Shown: one piece after another, positions 35,846 through 44,437 of the stretch
How positions within the stretch are numbered: the stretch's first letter is position 1
Layout: each line of letters begins with the position of its first letter
NCBI RefSeq assembly: GCF_036242395.1
Contig: NZ_CP108458.1
Coordinates: 6,758,001-6,822,000, forward strand
Direction: 5' to 3'
DNA from: Kitasatospora sp. NBC_01266
Lineage (GTDB): Bacteria; Actinomycetota; Actinomycetes; Streptomycetales; Streptomycetaceae
DNA length: 64,000 nt
The notes under the pieces: model-generated
What the model was told of the DNA's origin: nothing
The model's input: the letters and a program-made list of their open reading frames with translations, nothing else
The model's database searches: none
Translations under genes and position numbers: made by a program

Positions 35846-35895
35846 GGCGATCCTCCGAAGTTCGGTGCTGGGGCTAGGGGTTGGGCAGCGCGGGT

Positions 35896-35927
35896 GGACG
35901 CCAGGGCCAACCGGGACCCTGGCGTCC
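35896..35927 (-). terminator. Terminator hairpin after the NlpC-like/FG-GAP gene
   Basis: GGACGCCAGGG (35896-35906) pairs with CCCTGGCGTCC (35917-35927) over ten bases, just downstream of the minus-strand gene ending at 35937. Confidence 0.75.
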
Positions 35928-35936
35928 GGTGGTGGG

Positions 35937-36733
35937 TTAGAAGTTGACCCAGAGGCCGTTGCCGGGGAGCATCTGGGTGCCTGCGCTGAGGTGGCCGTTG
36001 CCGTCGCCGGGGTAGAACTTGAGGTTGTTGTTGGCGTCGATGCCGGCGATGCCGAGTTTGCCGGTGCCGGTGAAGTCGCCGGCCATGATGGCGTGGAAGC
36101 CTGACCAGAGGCCGGTGGTGCCGAGCATGGGGCTGCCGCTGCTGAGGTGGCCGGTGCCGTCGCCGGGGTAGAACTGCATGTTGTTGTTGGCGTCGATGCC
36201 GGCGATGCCGAGGTGTCCGGTGCCGGTGAAGTCGCCTGCGGTGATGGCCTTGAAGTTGACCCAGGCGCCGTTGGTGCCGAGCATGGGGATGCCTGTGCCG
36301 AGGTGGCCGTTGCCGTCGCCGGGGTAGAACATGAGGTTGTTGTTGGCGTCGATGCCGGCGATGCCGATGTGTCCGGTGCCGGTGAAGTCGCCTGCGGTGA
36401 TGGCCTTGAAGTTGACCCAGGCGCCGTTGGTGCCGGGCATCATGTTGGTGCCGCCGGTGAGGTGGCCGTTGCCGTCGCCGGTGTAGAGCATCATGTTGTT
36501 GTTGGCGTCGATGCCGGCGATGTCGGTCTTGCCGTCGCTGTTGAAGTCGCCGGAGGCGATGGCTTTGAAGTTGGCCCACAGGCCGGTGGTGCCGAGCATG
36601 GGGGTACCGGGGCCGCTGACGTCGCCGGCGCCGTCGCCGGGGTAGAACTGCATGTTGCTGTTGGCGTCGATGCCGACCACGTCGAGCTTGCCGTCACCGT
36701 TGAAGTCACCCGCCGCCACCCGCGCCGGACGCG
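35937..36733. repeat. Long direct repeat, copy 2 (FG-GAP module)
   Basis: This is the near-identical partner of 34643-35439, offset by 1294 bases. Differences seen include 35306/36600-region T-to-A changes and a few near the linker boundary. Confidence 0.9.
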
Positions 36734-37286
36734 CCGGGGTCGCCGGGTCGTCGACGATGTTGTTGTAGCGGTAGGCGCCGTAGTAGCTGGTCGGCCAACC
36801 CTCCAGGCTGGAGCTGTTGATGTTGGCCGCGGTCGGGCCGTGCGTCGGGTCGTTGGGGTTGCTCTCGGCGTAGTAGGTGAAGTCACCGTTGGCCTGGTTG
36901 GTCCAGTTGGCGAACAGGAAGGTGTGCTCGGCGGTGTAGTCGAGGATGTCGCCGGAGTTGAGGCTGGAGAAGCTCTCCTGGGTGGAGACGCTCGGCAGGG
37001 TCGAGGTGACCAGGCTGGAGCTCAGGTGCCAGGCCATCGACACGTAACCGGAGCAGTCCTCGCGGTAGTTGGTGCCCTCGGGGTCCGGGGCGTAGCCGCC
37101 CTGGTTGTACGGGACGCCGTTGTTGACCCAGGACTGGGCGCGGGCCAGCACCTCGCTGCGGGTGATCTGACCGCCGATGCTGGAGGTGGCGTGCGCCTGC
37201 GGAGCCGCGGTGAACAGGGAGGCGGCGGCACCGGCGGCGACGACGGTGGCGAAGGTGCGCAGCGAGCGGCGGGAGAAGCTGGTCAT
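35937..37286 (-). CDS. Secreted NlpC/P60-like amidase with FG-GAP repeat domain
   Basis: The ATG at 37286 gives MTSFSRRSLRTFATVVAAGA, a signal peptide of the Tat-like RRS type, ending near AHA at about residue 34. Residues about 40-190 resemble NlpC/P60-type cysteine peptidases. The catalytic Cys is likely in EDCSGYVSMAWHL and His in AEHTFLFANW. The C-terminal 250 residues are the same FG-GAP module as in the gene at 34643-35845, nearly identical in DNA. It is probably a secreted wall amidase or endopeptidase that shares a targeting module with its neighbour. An ATG 14 codons upstream is possible but would precede the signal peptide. Confidence 0.85.
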   Translation of the reverse strand: MTSFSRRSLRTFATVVAAGAAASLFTAAPQAHATSSIGGQITRSEVLARAQSWVNNGVPYNQGGYAPDPEGTNYREDCSGYVSMAWHLSSSLVTSTLPSVSTQESFSSLNSGDILDYTAEHTFLFANWTNQANGDFTYYAESNPNDPTHGPTAANINSSSLEGWPTSYYGAYRYNNIVDDPATPARPARVAAGDFNGDGKLDVVGIDANSNMQFYPGDGAGDVSGPGTPMLGTTGLWANFKAIASGDFNSDGKTDIAGIDANNNMMLYTGDGNGHLTGGTNMMPGTNGAWVNFKAITAGDFTGTGHIGIAGIDANNNLMFYPGDGNGHLGTGIPMLGTNGAWVNFKAITAGDFTGTGHLGIAGIDANNNMQFYPGDGTGHLSSGSPMLGTTGLWSGFHAIMAGDFTGTGKLGIAGIDANNNLKFYPGDGNGHLSAGTQMLPGNGLWVNF

Positions 37287-37350
37287 GGGAGGGGCTTCCT
37301 TGGGTGTGAGTTGGTGGACTGTTCGCACGAGGGTGTGCGGTGACCGCTGG

Positions 37351-38277
37351 TCAGTTGCTCGAAGCGGTCGTCAACTGTGCATCGATAACGGCGAGTTGCT
37401 TCTGGTCGTCATCGGGCGTCTGGGGGGTGGCGCCGGTCGTGGTGACCGGCACCGCGTACTGGAGGACGGTCAGCACGTCGCCGCGCTGGACCAGGTAGAT
37501 GTGGTCGGTCTGGCGGCCGGGGGCGGAGATCGGAACCACTCCGGTCCACTGGCGGGTGTAGGCGGTGCCGTCCGCGGTGGTCGCGGTCCGGGTCACCTGC
37601 GCATCCGGGGTGATCTTCGAAGCGGTCTGCAGGGCATCGGACTTGGCCTGGCAGCCGTCCATCCCGGCGAGCACCGAGCGGTAGGAGTCCTGGGCGGCGG
37701 TGGCGTCGGTGAAGGTGAAGGTGTCCTGGATGGCAGGGGTGTTGAAGGAGCTGACGTAGCCCTGCTGCTGCCAGGTCGCGGCGCCGTTCACGTCGGCGCA
37801 CTCGTTGAGCTGGATCTGGTGCTGGACGGGCTGCGTGTGCGGTGGGGCGATCGGCTTCCACTGGGCCACCGCGCTGTCCGGCAGTTGGGCGGCGGGCAGC
37901 GGGGCCGGCGGCGCGGCCACGGTGTTCGACGCGGCACCGGAGCCCGCCGGAGCGCCGCCGGGGGCGGGCGCCGCGGGCTTGGCCGACGCCGAGGTCCTCG
38001 GTGAACCGGCGGTGGCCGGCGAGGCGGCAGCGGGATCCGGACTGCCGGGCGGGGGAGCCGAGGCGCTGGGCGAACCGCCGGTGGTCGGCGAGGCGGTGGC
38101 GGCGGGCGAACCGGCGGCCGGAGCGCCGACCGAAGCCGGCGGGCTGACCCGGGCGCCGACCAGGTCGAGGGGGGCGGAGTGCGCGCCGGTGGTGAGGACC
38201 ACCGTCGCCAGTGCACCGGCGGAGAGGGCGGACAGGGTGGCGGCGGTCCGAAGAACTGTCGACTTCTTGAGCTTCAC
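37351..38277 (-). CDS. Secreted protein with Pro/Ala-rich linker and PknH-like sensor-type domain
   Basis: The 308-residue protein starts with GTG after GGGGAAG. It has a signal peptide (to about residue 34), a low-complexity Ala/Pro/Ser linker (about 40-125) and a C-terminal domain of about 170 residues. This domain has two conserved Cys (LNECADVNG and MDGCQAKSD) and a repeated beta-strand pattern ending VQRGDVLTVLQYAVPV. The layout resembles extracellular PknH-like sensor domains of actinobacteria. Function is unknown. It lies 64 bases upstream of the NlpC-like gene on the same strand. Confidence 0.78.
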   Translation of the reverse strand: MKLKKSTVLRTAATLSALSAGALATVVLTTGAHSAPLDLVGARVSPPASVGAPAAGSPAATASPTTGGSPSASAPPPGSPDPAAASPATAGSPRTSASAKPAAPAPGGAPAGSGAASNTVAAPPAPLPAAQLPDSAVAQWKPIAPPHTQPVQHQIQLNECADVNGAATWQQQGYVSSFNTPAIQDTFTFTDATAAQDSYRSVLAGMDGCQAKSDALQTASKITPDAQVTRTATTADGTAYTRQWTGVVPISAPGRQTDHIYLVQRGDVLTVLQYAVPVTTTGATPQTPDDDQKQLAVIDAQLTTASSN

Positions 38278-38459
38278 GGTGAACTTCCCCTTGTTCCGGG
38301 CATGGTGGACCCGTCGGCCTGGCGATCGATGAGAGAGCGCGGGCCTCCAGCGGCTGGAGGCGCTCGGGGCTGACCACGCGGCCGGGATGGACGGCTGCCC
38401 TGCAGGAGCAGCGGTCGGGCGTACGGCCGCAGGTGGGAGCGGAGGTGTCCGCCTCGGGG

Positions 38460-38672
38460 TCAGCCGCCCCAGATCATGTCGTTCGGGGTCACGGAGCTGC
38501 CCCAGATCATGTCGTTCGGGGCGACGGTGGTGCCGGCGTCGGCGGCGACGGTGCTCTGCGGGGCGGTGGCCGCGGCGATCTGCGCGGTGGACGCGTCGGC
38601 AGCCGCGGGGAGCAGCAGGGCGGCGGTGAGGGCGAGGGCGGCGACCGCGGTGGCCTTGGCAATCCGGAACAT
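38460..38672 (-). CDS. Small secreted peptide with PNDMIWG repeats
   Basis: The gene encodes 70 residues. Residues 1-27 form a signal peptide (MFRIAKATAVAALALTAALL, cleavage near ADA). The mature part of about 43 residues ends with two copies of the heptapeptide PNDMIWG, encoded by repeated DNA. No Cys is present, so it is not a typical disulphide peptide or a lanthipeptide. The repeats could be a protein-protein or wall-binding motif, or a modified peptide core. Only a weak GGGG precedes the ATG. I do not recognise the family. Confidence 0.75.
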   Translation of the reverse strand: MFRIAKATAVAALALTAALLLPAAADASTAQIAAATAPQSTVAADAGTTVAPNDMIWGSSVTPNDMIWGG

Positions 38673-38820
38673 GGTGAGAACCCCGTTCTGAGCGGTGAAA
38701 GATGACGGTCCATCCGGCTTCGCGTCCCGCGGTGACGCTTCGTCCGGTCCTGCCTGCCGGGCGGTGTTCCCTGCTGGCGAGTACCAGCTTCGTCGCGATC
38801 CAGGGCCGGCGGAAGGCGGA

Positions 38821-39177
38821 TCAGCTGGACCGAAACGGCCCTGGCCCGTTCAGTCCACCGGGGCCGGAAGCGGACAGCAGTCGCTCGTAGAAGGGGGCGA
38901 CAAACGGAGCCTCGGCGCTGACCCGCTGCCAGTGGGCCAGCGCCGGCAGCTCGGCCACCCAGCGACGGGCGAGCAGTCTCGCGCGCTCCTCGGCCGTGAG
39001 GAGGCAGTCGGCCGTCAGATAGAGGCCGAGCGTCGGATAGGGATGGGCCTGGGCATGCACGGAGATGTGCTCGATGCCGTCAGCGGGCAGCGCGTTGGCC
39101 CGCAGCAGGGTGCCGATGCCGTCGGGGAGCCGGCCGCCGGAAGCCGGCGGCCGCAGCTGGACGTGGATGAGATACAT
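38821..39177 (-). CDS. Conserved small cytoplasmic protein, unknown function
   Basis: From the ATG at 39177 (MYLIHVQLRPPASGGRLPD) the protein has 118 residues. It has an alternating strand/helix pattern and a central HAQAHPYPTLGLYLTADCLLTAEE. It ends in a helix, FVAPFYERLLSA, and a low-complexity tail. It is divergent from the TrmB/LuxR-like regulator with a 168-base shared region, so it may be controlled by it. No function is assigned. An alternative start at 39213 adds 12 residues. Confidence 0.65.
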   Translation of the reverse strand: MYLIHVQLRPPASGGRLPDGIGTLLRANALPADGIEHISVHAQAHPYPTLGLYLTADCLLTAEERARLLARRWVAELPALAHWQRVSAEAPFVAPFYERLLSASGPGGLNGPGPFRSS

Positions 39178-39345
39178 GCATCCGACCGTCTCAAATCCAG
39201 GCATCCACGCCATAGATGGTCAAGCTGGCCCGTTCCGGCCCGGGCCCAAAGAGGCCAAGAACCGCCCCTGGTATGCGAACAGACGCCTATGGCAGGATCA
39301 CGCACGATCAGTGTGGTCTGACTGACGCTTAACGGGGGTACGGGG

Positions 39346-40344
39346 ATGTTGTCGATGCTGGGGCTGGATACCGAGTCGGAAGCGGTGTATCGCGCGATGT
39401 TGGCCCATCCACAGGATGGGATCGCGGTGCTGACACAGCGACTGGGTCTCAGTGACGAATCGGTCCGGCAGGCGCTGGACAGCCTCAGCGAGCTGGCGCT
39501 GCTTCGACCGGCGCACGGGCGGCAGGGCGAGCTGCGTGCCGTCTCGCCGGACGTCGGCATGGAGCTCCTGATAGCCCGTCAGCAGACCGAACTTGCCGCC
39601 CAGCAGCTGCGGATCGAGGCCTCCCGCACCGTCGCCGCCCAACTCATCGCCGAGTACGCCGAGTTGCAGCCGGCCGGCAATGTCGAGGCCGGCGTGGAGC
39701 GGCTGCTCGGCATGGACCGGATCCGTGACCGGCTGGCCGCGCTGACCCGGCAGGTGCGGCACGAGGTGATGACCTTCGCCCCGGGCGGCGCGCACACTCC
39801 CGACGACATCGCGGCGGCCAAACCACTCAACCTCGAACTCCGCGAGCGCGGCGTCCAGCTGCGAACGATCTATCTGGACAGCATCCGGAACTCGCCCGCC
39901 ACCGTGGAGTACCTCGACTGGCTCACCCGGCAGGGGGGTCAGGTCCGTACCGCGGTGACGCTGCCCACTCGGATGATCATCGTCGACCGGACCAGCGCCG
40001 TGATCCCGGTGCGGACCGACGACTCCTCCGTCGGCGCCGTGGTGCTCACCGGCGACGGCACCCTGACCGCCCTGTGCGCCCTCTTCGAGAGCGTCTGGAG
40101 CCACGCCAGCCCGCTGGGCGAGGAGGCCCCGAAGAGCGCCGGCGGCCTCAGTGCCCAGGAGGCGACGGCCATCCGGCTGCTCGCGGACGGGCTGACGGAC
40201 GAGGCGGTGGCCAAGCGCCTCGGGGTCTCGCACCGCACCGCACGGCGGCTGGCCACGGAGCTGATGGAACGCCTCGGCGCCCGCAGCCGCTTCGAGGCGG
40301 GCGTGCGCGCCGTCCAGCAGGGGTGGCTGCCGCACCGCGCGTGA
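39346..40344 (+). CDS. TrmB-like/LuxR-like transcriptional regulator
   Basis: The 332-residue protein has an N-terminal TrmB-type winged helix (about residues 1-65, VLTQRLGLSDESVRQALDSLSEL). A middle domain resembles PLD-like TrmB sugar-binding regions. A C-terminal LuxR-type helix-turn-helix (about 265-325) contains LSAQEATAIRLLADGLTDEAVAKRLGVSHRT. Such two-HTH regulators are common in Streptomyces beside small secreted peptides and secondary metabolism genes. Target genes may include its divergent neighbour. Confidence 0.88.
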   Translation: MLSMLGLDTESEAVYRAMLAHPQDGIAVLTQRLGLSDESVRQALDSLSELALLRPAHGRQGELRAVSPDVGMELLIARQQTELAAQQLRIEASRTVAAQLIAEYAELQPAGNVEAGVERLLGMDRIRDRLAALTRQVRHEVMTFAPGGAHTPDDIAAAKPLNLELRERGVQLRTIYLDSIRNSPATVEYLDWLTRQGGQVRTAVTLPTRMIIVDRTSAVIPVRTDDSSVGAVVLTGDGTLTALCALFESVWSHASPLGEEAPKSAGGLSAQEATAIRLLADGLTDEAVAKRLGVSHRTARRLATELMERLGARSRFEAGVRAVQQGWLPHRA

Positions 40345-40396
40345 CGGTGCCGCCCCGCTTACCCGCCGCCTCCGCTCACCCGTACGGCCGTACCGC

Positions 40397-40536
40397 CGTC
40401 AAGGTGTCGTGAAGGAAGGCCGGTTGCGCGTAGCCCAAGCGTCAAGAGGGTGTGCGCGTACCACCGGCGCGGGCTCCACTGGAGGCGGGCCGGGATCCGC
40501 GCCGGCCCGTGCCGCGAGTGGAAGGAAGCGTCCGCC
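40397..40536 (+). promoter_or_regulatory. Shared upstream element, copy A (before lysA-like gene)
   Basis: CGTCAAGG (40397), CGTGAAGG (40408) and CGTCAAGA (40440) are followed by GCTCCACTGGAG (40473-40484), CCGGGATC and GGAAGGAA before the ATG. The same blocks with the same spacing occur at 54714-54865. The first two repeats have an 11-base period typical of response-regulator or SARP sites. Confidence 0.6.
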
Positions 40537-41913
40537 ATGCTCGAAACCCAGGTCGCCACCAGCTGGTCCGCCACCGCCGTCCGCCCCTCGGCCACCCGCA
40601 CCGCGCAGCCGGAGCCGCTCGGCAGTCCCTGGCCGGCGTCGGCCCGTCCTGGTCGCGGTGGTGAGGTGCTGGTCGGCGGGGTCGGGCTGGACGAGGCCGC
40701 CGACCGTTTCGGGACGCCGCTCTACGTCCTGGACGAGGGCGAGGTGCGGGCCCGCGCCCGAGCCTATCGGGCGGCCCTGCCGCAGGCCGAAGTGCTTTAC
40801 GCGGCAAAGGCGTTCCTGTGCAGTGCGATGGCCGACTGGGTGGCCGAGGAGGGGCTGGGCCTGGACGTCTGCTCGGCGGGCGAGCTGCGGCTGGCCACCG
40901 CCGCCGGGTTCCCGCCGCAGCGGATCCTGTTGCACGGCAACGCCAAGACGCCCGAGGAGCTGCGGCTGGCCCGGCGGTTGCGGGTGGGGCGGATCGTCAT
41001 CGACGGGCTGGCCGAGATTCCCCGGCTGGCGGCGTTGGCGATCGCCGACATCCCGCAGCAGGTGCTGATCCGGGTGGTGCCGGGGATCGCCGCCGGCCAC
41101 CACAGCGCGGTGCGGACCGGGGTGGACGGGCAGAAGTTCGGCTTCCGGATCGCCGGGGGCGACGCGGCCGAGGCGGTCAGTCGCACGCTGGCCCAGGGCA
41201 GCCTCCACCTGGTCGGACTCCACTGCCACCTGGGATCCCAGATCACCGAGGTCGAGCCCTACCTGGTGGCGCTGGACCGGCTGGTGGAGCTGCTGGCCGA
41301 GGTCCGCGACCGGCACGGCGTCGAACTGCCCGAACTGGACCTCGGCGGTGGTCACGGCGTCCGCTACCTGCCGCAGGACCGCGAGCTGGACCCGGCCGAG
41401 TTCGCCACCGCGGTGAGCGAGCGCCTGGCGACCCGGTGCGTCGAGCACGGCCTGGCCGTGCCGCGCCTGATCATCGAGCCGGGCCGGGCGATCGCCGCCC
41501 CGGCGGCCGTCGCGCTCTACCGGGTGCTGTCGCTGAAGCACACCGCCGACGGCCGCACCTTCGCCGCCGTCGACGGGGGCATGAGCGACAACCCGCGCCC
41601 GGCGCTGTACGGGTCGGCGTACGACGTCCGGCTGGTCGGCCGGATCTCGGACGCGCCGACGGCGGTGGTCGACGTGGTCGGCCGCCACTGCGAGGCCGGC
41701 GACGTCCTGGTCCACGACGCCCGACTGCCCGCCGACCTGCGCCCCGGCGACCTGCTGGCGGTGCCCGCCGCCGGTGCCTACCAGCTCTCGATGGCCTCGG
41801 GCTACAACCTGGTCGGCCGCCCCGCCGTCGTCGCCGTCCGCGACGGGCGCGCCCGCCTGCTGATCCGGCGGGAGACGGTGGAGGACTTCCGCGCCCGCGA
41901 GGTCGGCCGCTGA
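40537..41913 (+). CDS. Diaminopimelate decarboxylase-like PLP enzyme
   Basis: The 458-residue protein has the alanine-racemase/group IV decarboxylase fold. The PLP lysine is in EVLYAAKAF, His in GLHCHLGSQI, the phosphate loop is LGGGHGVRY, and EPGRAI and the active-site Cys in CEAGD follow. Family enzymes convert meso-diaminopimelate to lysine. An N-terminal extension of about 40 residues, rich in Ser/Thr/Ala, is unusual. This may be an accessory copy, because its promoter region is shared with an unrelated small gene at 54866. GGAAGGAAG precedes the ATG; a more upstream in-frame start at 40450 is less likely. Confidence 0.88.
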   Translation: MLETQVATSWSATAVRPSATRTAQPEPLGSPWPASARPGRGGEVLVGGVGLDEAADRFGTPLYVLDEGEVRARARAYRAALPQAEVLYAAKAFLCSAMADWVAEEGLGLDVCSAGELRLATAAGFPPQRILLHGNAKTPEELRLARRLRVGRIVIDGLAEIPRLAALAIADIPQQVLIRVVPGIAAGHHSAVRTGVDGQKFGFRIAGGDAAEAVSRTLAQGSLHLVGLHCHLGSQITEVEPYLVALDRLVELLAEVRDRHGVELPELDLGGGHGVRYLPQDRELDPAEFATAVSERLATRCVEHGLAVPRLIIEPGRAIAAPAAVALYRVLSLKHTADGRTFAAVDGGMSDNPRPALYGSAYDVRLVGRISDAPTAVVDVVGRHCEAGDVLVHDARLPADLRPGDLLAVPAAGAYQLSMASGYNLVGRPAVVAVRDGRARLLIRRETVEDFRAREVGR

Positions 41914-41937
41914 CGGCGACGGTGACAGTGACGGCCG

Positions 41938-42035
41938 CACGTCACCGCCCGCACGTCACCGCCCGACCGTCACCGCCCGCACGTCACCGCCTGACCGTCA
42001 CCGTTTGACCGTCACCGCCCGACCGTCACCGCGCG
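41938..42035. repeat. Seven 14-bp tandem repeats between convergent genes
   Basis: Seven consecutive copies of (CA/AC)CGTCACCGCCCG occupy 41938-42035. The last copies overlap the 3' end of the MMPL gene. No spacer variation is present, so it is a minisatellite and not a CRISPR. Confidence 0.88.
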
Positions 42036-44269
42036 GGCGCCTCCTCCTCCACCACCAGCCGCAGCGGCGCCGCCTCCTGGTGCTGGTGCTGGTGCTGGAG
42101 CCGTTCGCCCTCGATGTCGAGGTCGGGCAGCAGCCGGGCGAGGCGGCGCGGCAGCCACCAGGCCGCGTGGCCGGTGAGGGCGAGGACGGCGGGCACGAAG
42201 GTCATCCGGATCACGAAGGCGTCCAGCAGCACGCCCACCGCCAGGGCGAAGGCGATCTGCTTGAGCATCTGGCTGTCGCTGCCGAGGAAGGCGGCGAACA
42301 CCGCGATCATGATCAGCGCCGCCGCGGTGACCACCCGGGCGCTGTGCCGGCCACCGCTGTGCACGGCGTCCAGCGGTCGGCGGGTGCGCACGTAGGCCTC
42401 GCGCTTGCGGGAGACCAGGAAGACCTCATAGTCCATGGCCAGGCCGAACAGCACGGCCAGCAGGATGATCGGCAGGAAGCTGCTCACCGGGCCGGCCCGG
42501 TCGACGCCGATCAGGTGGGCCAGGTGGCCGTTCTGGAAGACGCTCACCACGGTGCCCAGGGTCGCGGCGACCGAGAGCAGGAAGCCCACGGCGGCCTTGA
42601 GCGGGACGACCAGCGAGCGGAAGACCAGCAGCAGCAACAGCAGGGACAGGCCCACCACCACCGCGGCGAACGGGATCATCGCGGCGTCGAGCTTCGCCGA
42701 GACGTCGATCCCCACCGCCGTGCTGCCGGTGACGCCGATGGTCGCCCCGGTCTGCTGGTGCAGCGTGCCGGCGTCGGCGCGGATCGCGGTCACCAGGGTC
42801 TTGGTGGCCTGGTCGCTGGGGGCGCTGGCCGGGATCACCTGGATCAGCGCGGTGTGGGTCGCGGGGTTGGCGACCGGGCGGGCGACGGCGGTGACGTCGG
42901 GCAGCGCCCGGATCGTGGTCGCGATGTGCTCGGCCGCCGCGGTCGGGTCGGCGCTCTGCGAGGTGTCGGCCAGCACCAGCAGCGGGCCGTTGAACCCGGG
43001 CCCGAACTCCTTGCTGACCTGGTCGTAGGCCAGCCGCTGGGAGGAGCCAGCCGGAGAGGTGCCGTTGTCCGGCAGGGCCAGCCGCATGCTGTGCGCGGGC
43101 CAGGCCAGGGCGCCGACGGCGGCCAGCACGAGGACCAGGGTGATCAGCGGGCGGCGGGTGACCAGCCGGAACCAGCGCTCACCGGCGTTCGCGGCACCCG
43201 TGCGGCCCCGGTCGGCTGCCGCCTGCTCGCGCCGCATCGCCCGCGACCCGGGCATGGGGGCCAGCCGTCCCCCGGCGAAGCCGAGCAGCGCCGGGAGCAG
43301 GGTGAGCGCGACCAGCACCGCGATGAGCACGGCGGCGGCGGCGCTCAGGCCCATCACCGTCAGGTACGGGATGCCGACCACGCAGAGTCCGGCCATGGCG
43401 ATCACCACGGTCAGCCCGGCGAAGGCGACGGCGCTGCCCGCCGTGCCGACGGCGAGCCCGGCCGCCTCCTCGGGCGCGGTGCCGCGGGCCAGCTCGGACC
43501 GGTGCCGGCTGACGATGAAGAGCGCGTAGTCGATGCCGACCGCCAGGCCGATCATCAGCGCGAGGCTCTGCGCGGTCGAGGAGATGGCGGTCACGCCGGT
43601 CAGCGAGAGCACCCCGGCGATCGCGGTGACCACCCCGGCGATCGCGCTGATCAGCGGCAGCCCGGCGGTCAGCAGCGAGCCGAAGGTCAGCGCGAGGATG
43701 ACGACCGCGATCCCGACGCCGATCAGGTCACTGCCACCGGACTTCGACGGGCCGGAGCCGAACGCGGCGCCGCCGACCTGCACGTCCAGCCCCGGCTGGT
43801 GCTGCCCGGCGCTGTCGACCGCGGTCTTCAGCGCGTCGAGCGAGCCGGACTTCAGCGCGCTCTGCACCACCTCGTACTGCACCTGTGCGATCGCGGTGCT
43901 GCCGTCCGCCGAGACACTCTGCGCGGCCACCGGGTCGATCACCTTGGCCACCTGCGGCGCGGACTTCGCGGCGTCCAGCGCGGACCTGATCGCGGCCAGG
44001 TCGGCCGGGTCGGTCACCTTCTGGCCGGCGGGGGCGGTGAAGACGACCTGGGCGCTGGTGCCCGAGGAGGTCGGGAAGTCGGTCTTCATCCGGTCCAGCG
44101 CGACCTGCGACTCGGAGCCCGGTATCGAGAAGGTGTCGTCCAGCTTGCCGGGGCCGCCGAAGGCGGCCATGCAGCAGACGACGGCGGCGATCACCGCGAG
44201 CCAGAGCGCCAGCACCCGCCGTCGGTGGCGGAAGGCGGTGCGCCCTAGGCGGTAGAGCAGGGTGGGCAT
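42026..44269 (-). CDS. MMPL/RND-family membrane transporter
   Basis: The 747-residue protein has the MMPL layout of twelve membrane spans in two repeats. Large extracellular loops follow spans 1 and 7. Diagnostic features are GIDYALFIVSRHRSEL in the first half and LAMDYEVFLVSRKREAY in the second, the proton-relay segments of the family. It should export a hydrophobic compound or lipid. It is divergent from a TetR gene with a clear palindromic operator, so an inducible drug-efflux role is likely. The C-terminus is rich in His/Gln/Glu. Confidence 0.94.
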   Translation of the reverse strand: MPTLLYRLGRTAFRHRRRVLALWLAVIAAVVCCMAAFGGPGKLDDTFSIPGSESQVALDRMKTDFPTSSGTSAQVVFTAPAGQKVTDPADLAAIRSALDAAKSAPQVAKVIDPVAAQSVSADGSTAIAQVQYEVVQSALKSGSLDALKTAVDSAGQHQPGLDVQVGGAAFGSGPSKSGGSDLIGVGIAVVILALTFGSLLTAGLPLISAIAGVVTAIAGVLSLTGVTAISSTAQSLALMIGLAVGIDYALFIVSRHRSELARGTAPEEAAGLAVGTAGSAVAFAGLTVVIAMAGLCVVGIPYLTVMGLSAAAAVLIAVLVALTLLPALLGFAGGRLAPMPGSRAMRREQAAADRGRTGAANAGERWFRLVTRRPLITLVLVLAAVGALAWPAHSMRLALPDNGTSPAGSSQRLAYDQVSKEFGPGFNGPLLVLADTSQSADPTAAAEHIATTIRALPDVTAVARPVANPATHTALIQVIPASAPSDQATKTLVTAIRADAGTLHQQTGATIGVTGSTAVGIDVSAKLDAAMIPFAAVVVGLSLLLLLLVFRSLVVPLKAAVGFLLSVAATLGTVVSVFQNGHLAHLIGVDRAGPVSSFLPIILLAVLFGLAMDYEVFLVSRKREAYVRTRRPLDAVHSGGRHSARVVTAAALIMIAVFAAFLGSDSQMLKQIAFALAVGVLLDAFVIRMTFVPAVLALTGHAAWWLPRRLARLLPDLDIEGERLQHQHQHQEAAPLRLVVEEEAPAR

Positions 44270-44344
44270 GACGGGCTCCGAACGAGAGGTCCTACGTCAC
44301 CGGAGGCGGGCGGCGGTCCTGATGATCCGCGGCGCTCCAGAAAC

Positions 44345-44384
44345 TGGCAGTCCTGCCACGTTAGCAAACATGGCAGGACTGCCA
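44345..44384. promoter_or_regulatory. Double palindromic operator between mmpL and tetR
   Basis: TGGCAGTCCTGCCA (44345-44358) and TGGCAGGACTGCCA (44371-44384) are exact inverted copies. Each is itself a palindrome around two central bases. They lie 12 bases apart in the divergent intergenic region, the classic pattern of a TetR operator. Confidence 0.85.
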
Positions 44385-44437
44385 ATTTCTCGGGGGTGTG
44401 GCACCGGTCACCCCCGCGGAGCTGAGATGATCCAGGG

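Noticed and set aside
40397..40536. Lysine riboswitch upstream of the lysA-like gene
   Set aside because: No lysine-riboswitch core was recognised; the element is instead shared with an unrelated gene.
41938..42035. Possible CRISPR array
   Set aside because: The repeats are contiguous 14-base units without spacers and no cas gene is near.
42005..44248. Long plus-strand ORF opposite the MMPL gene
   Set aside because: The translation is rich in Arg, Gly, Gln and His with no domain signals, as expected for an antisense shadow.
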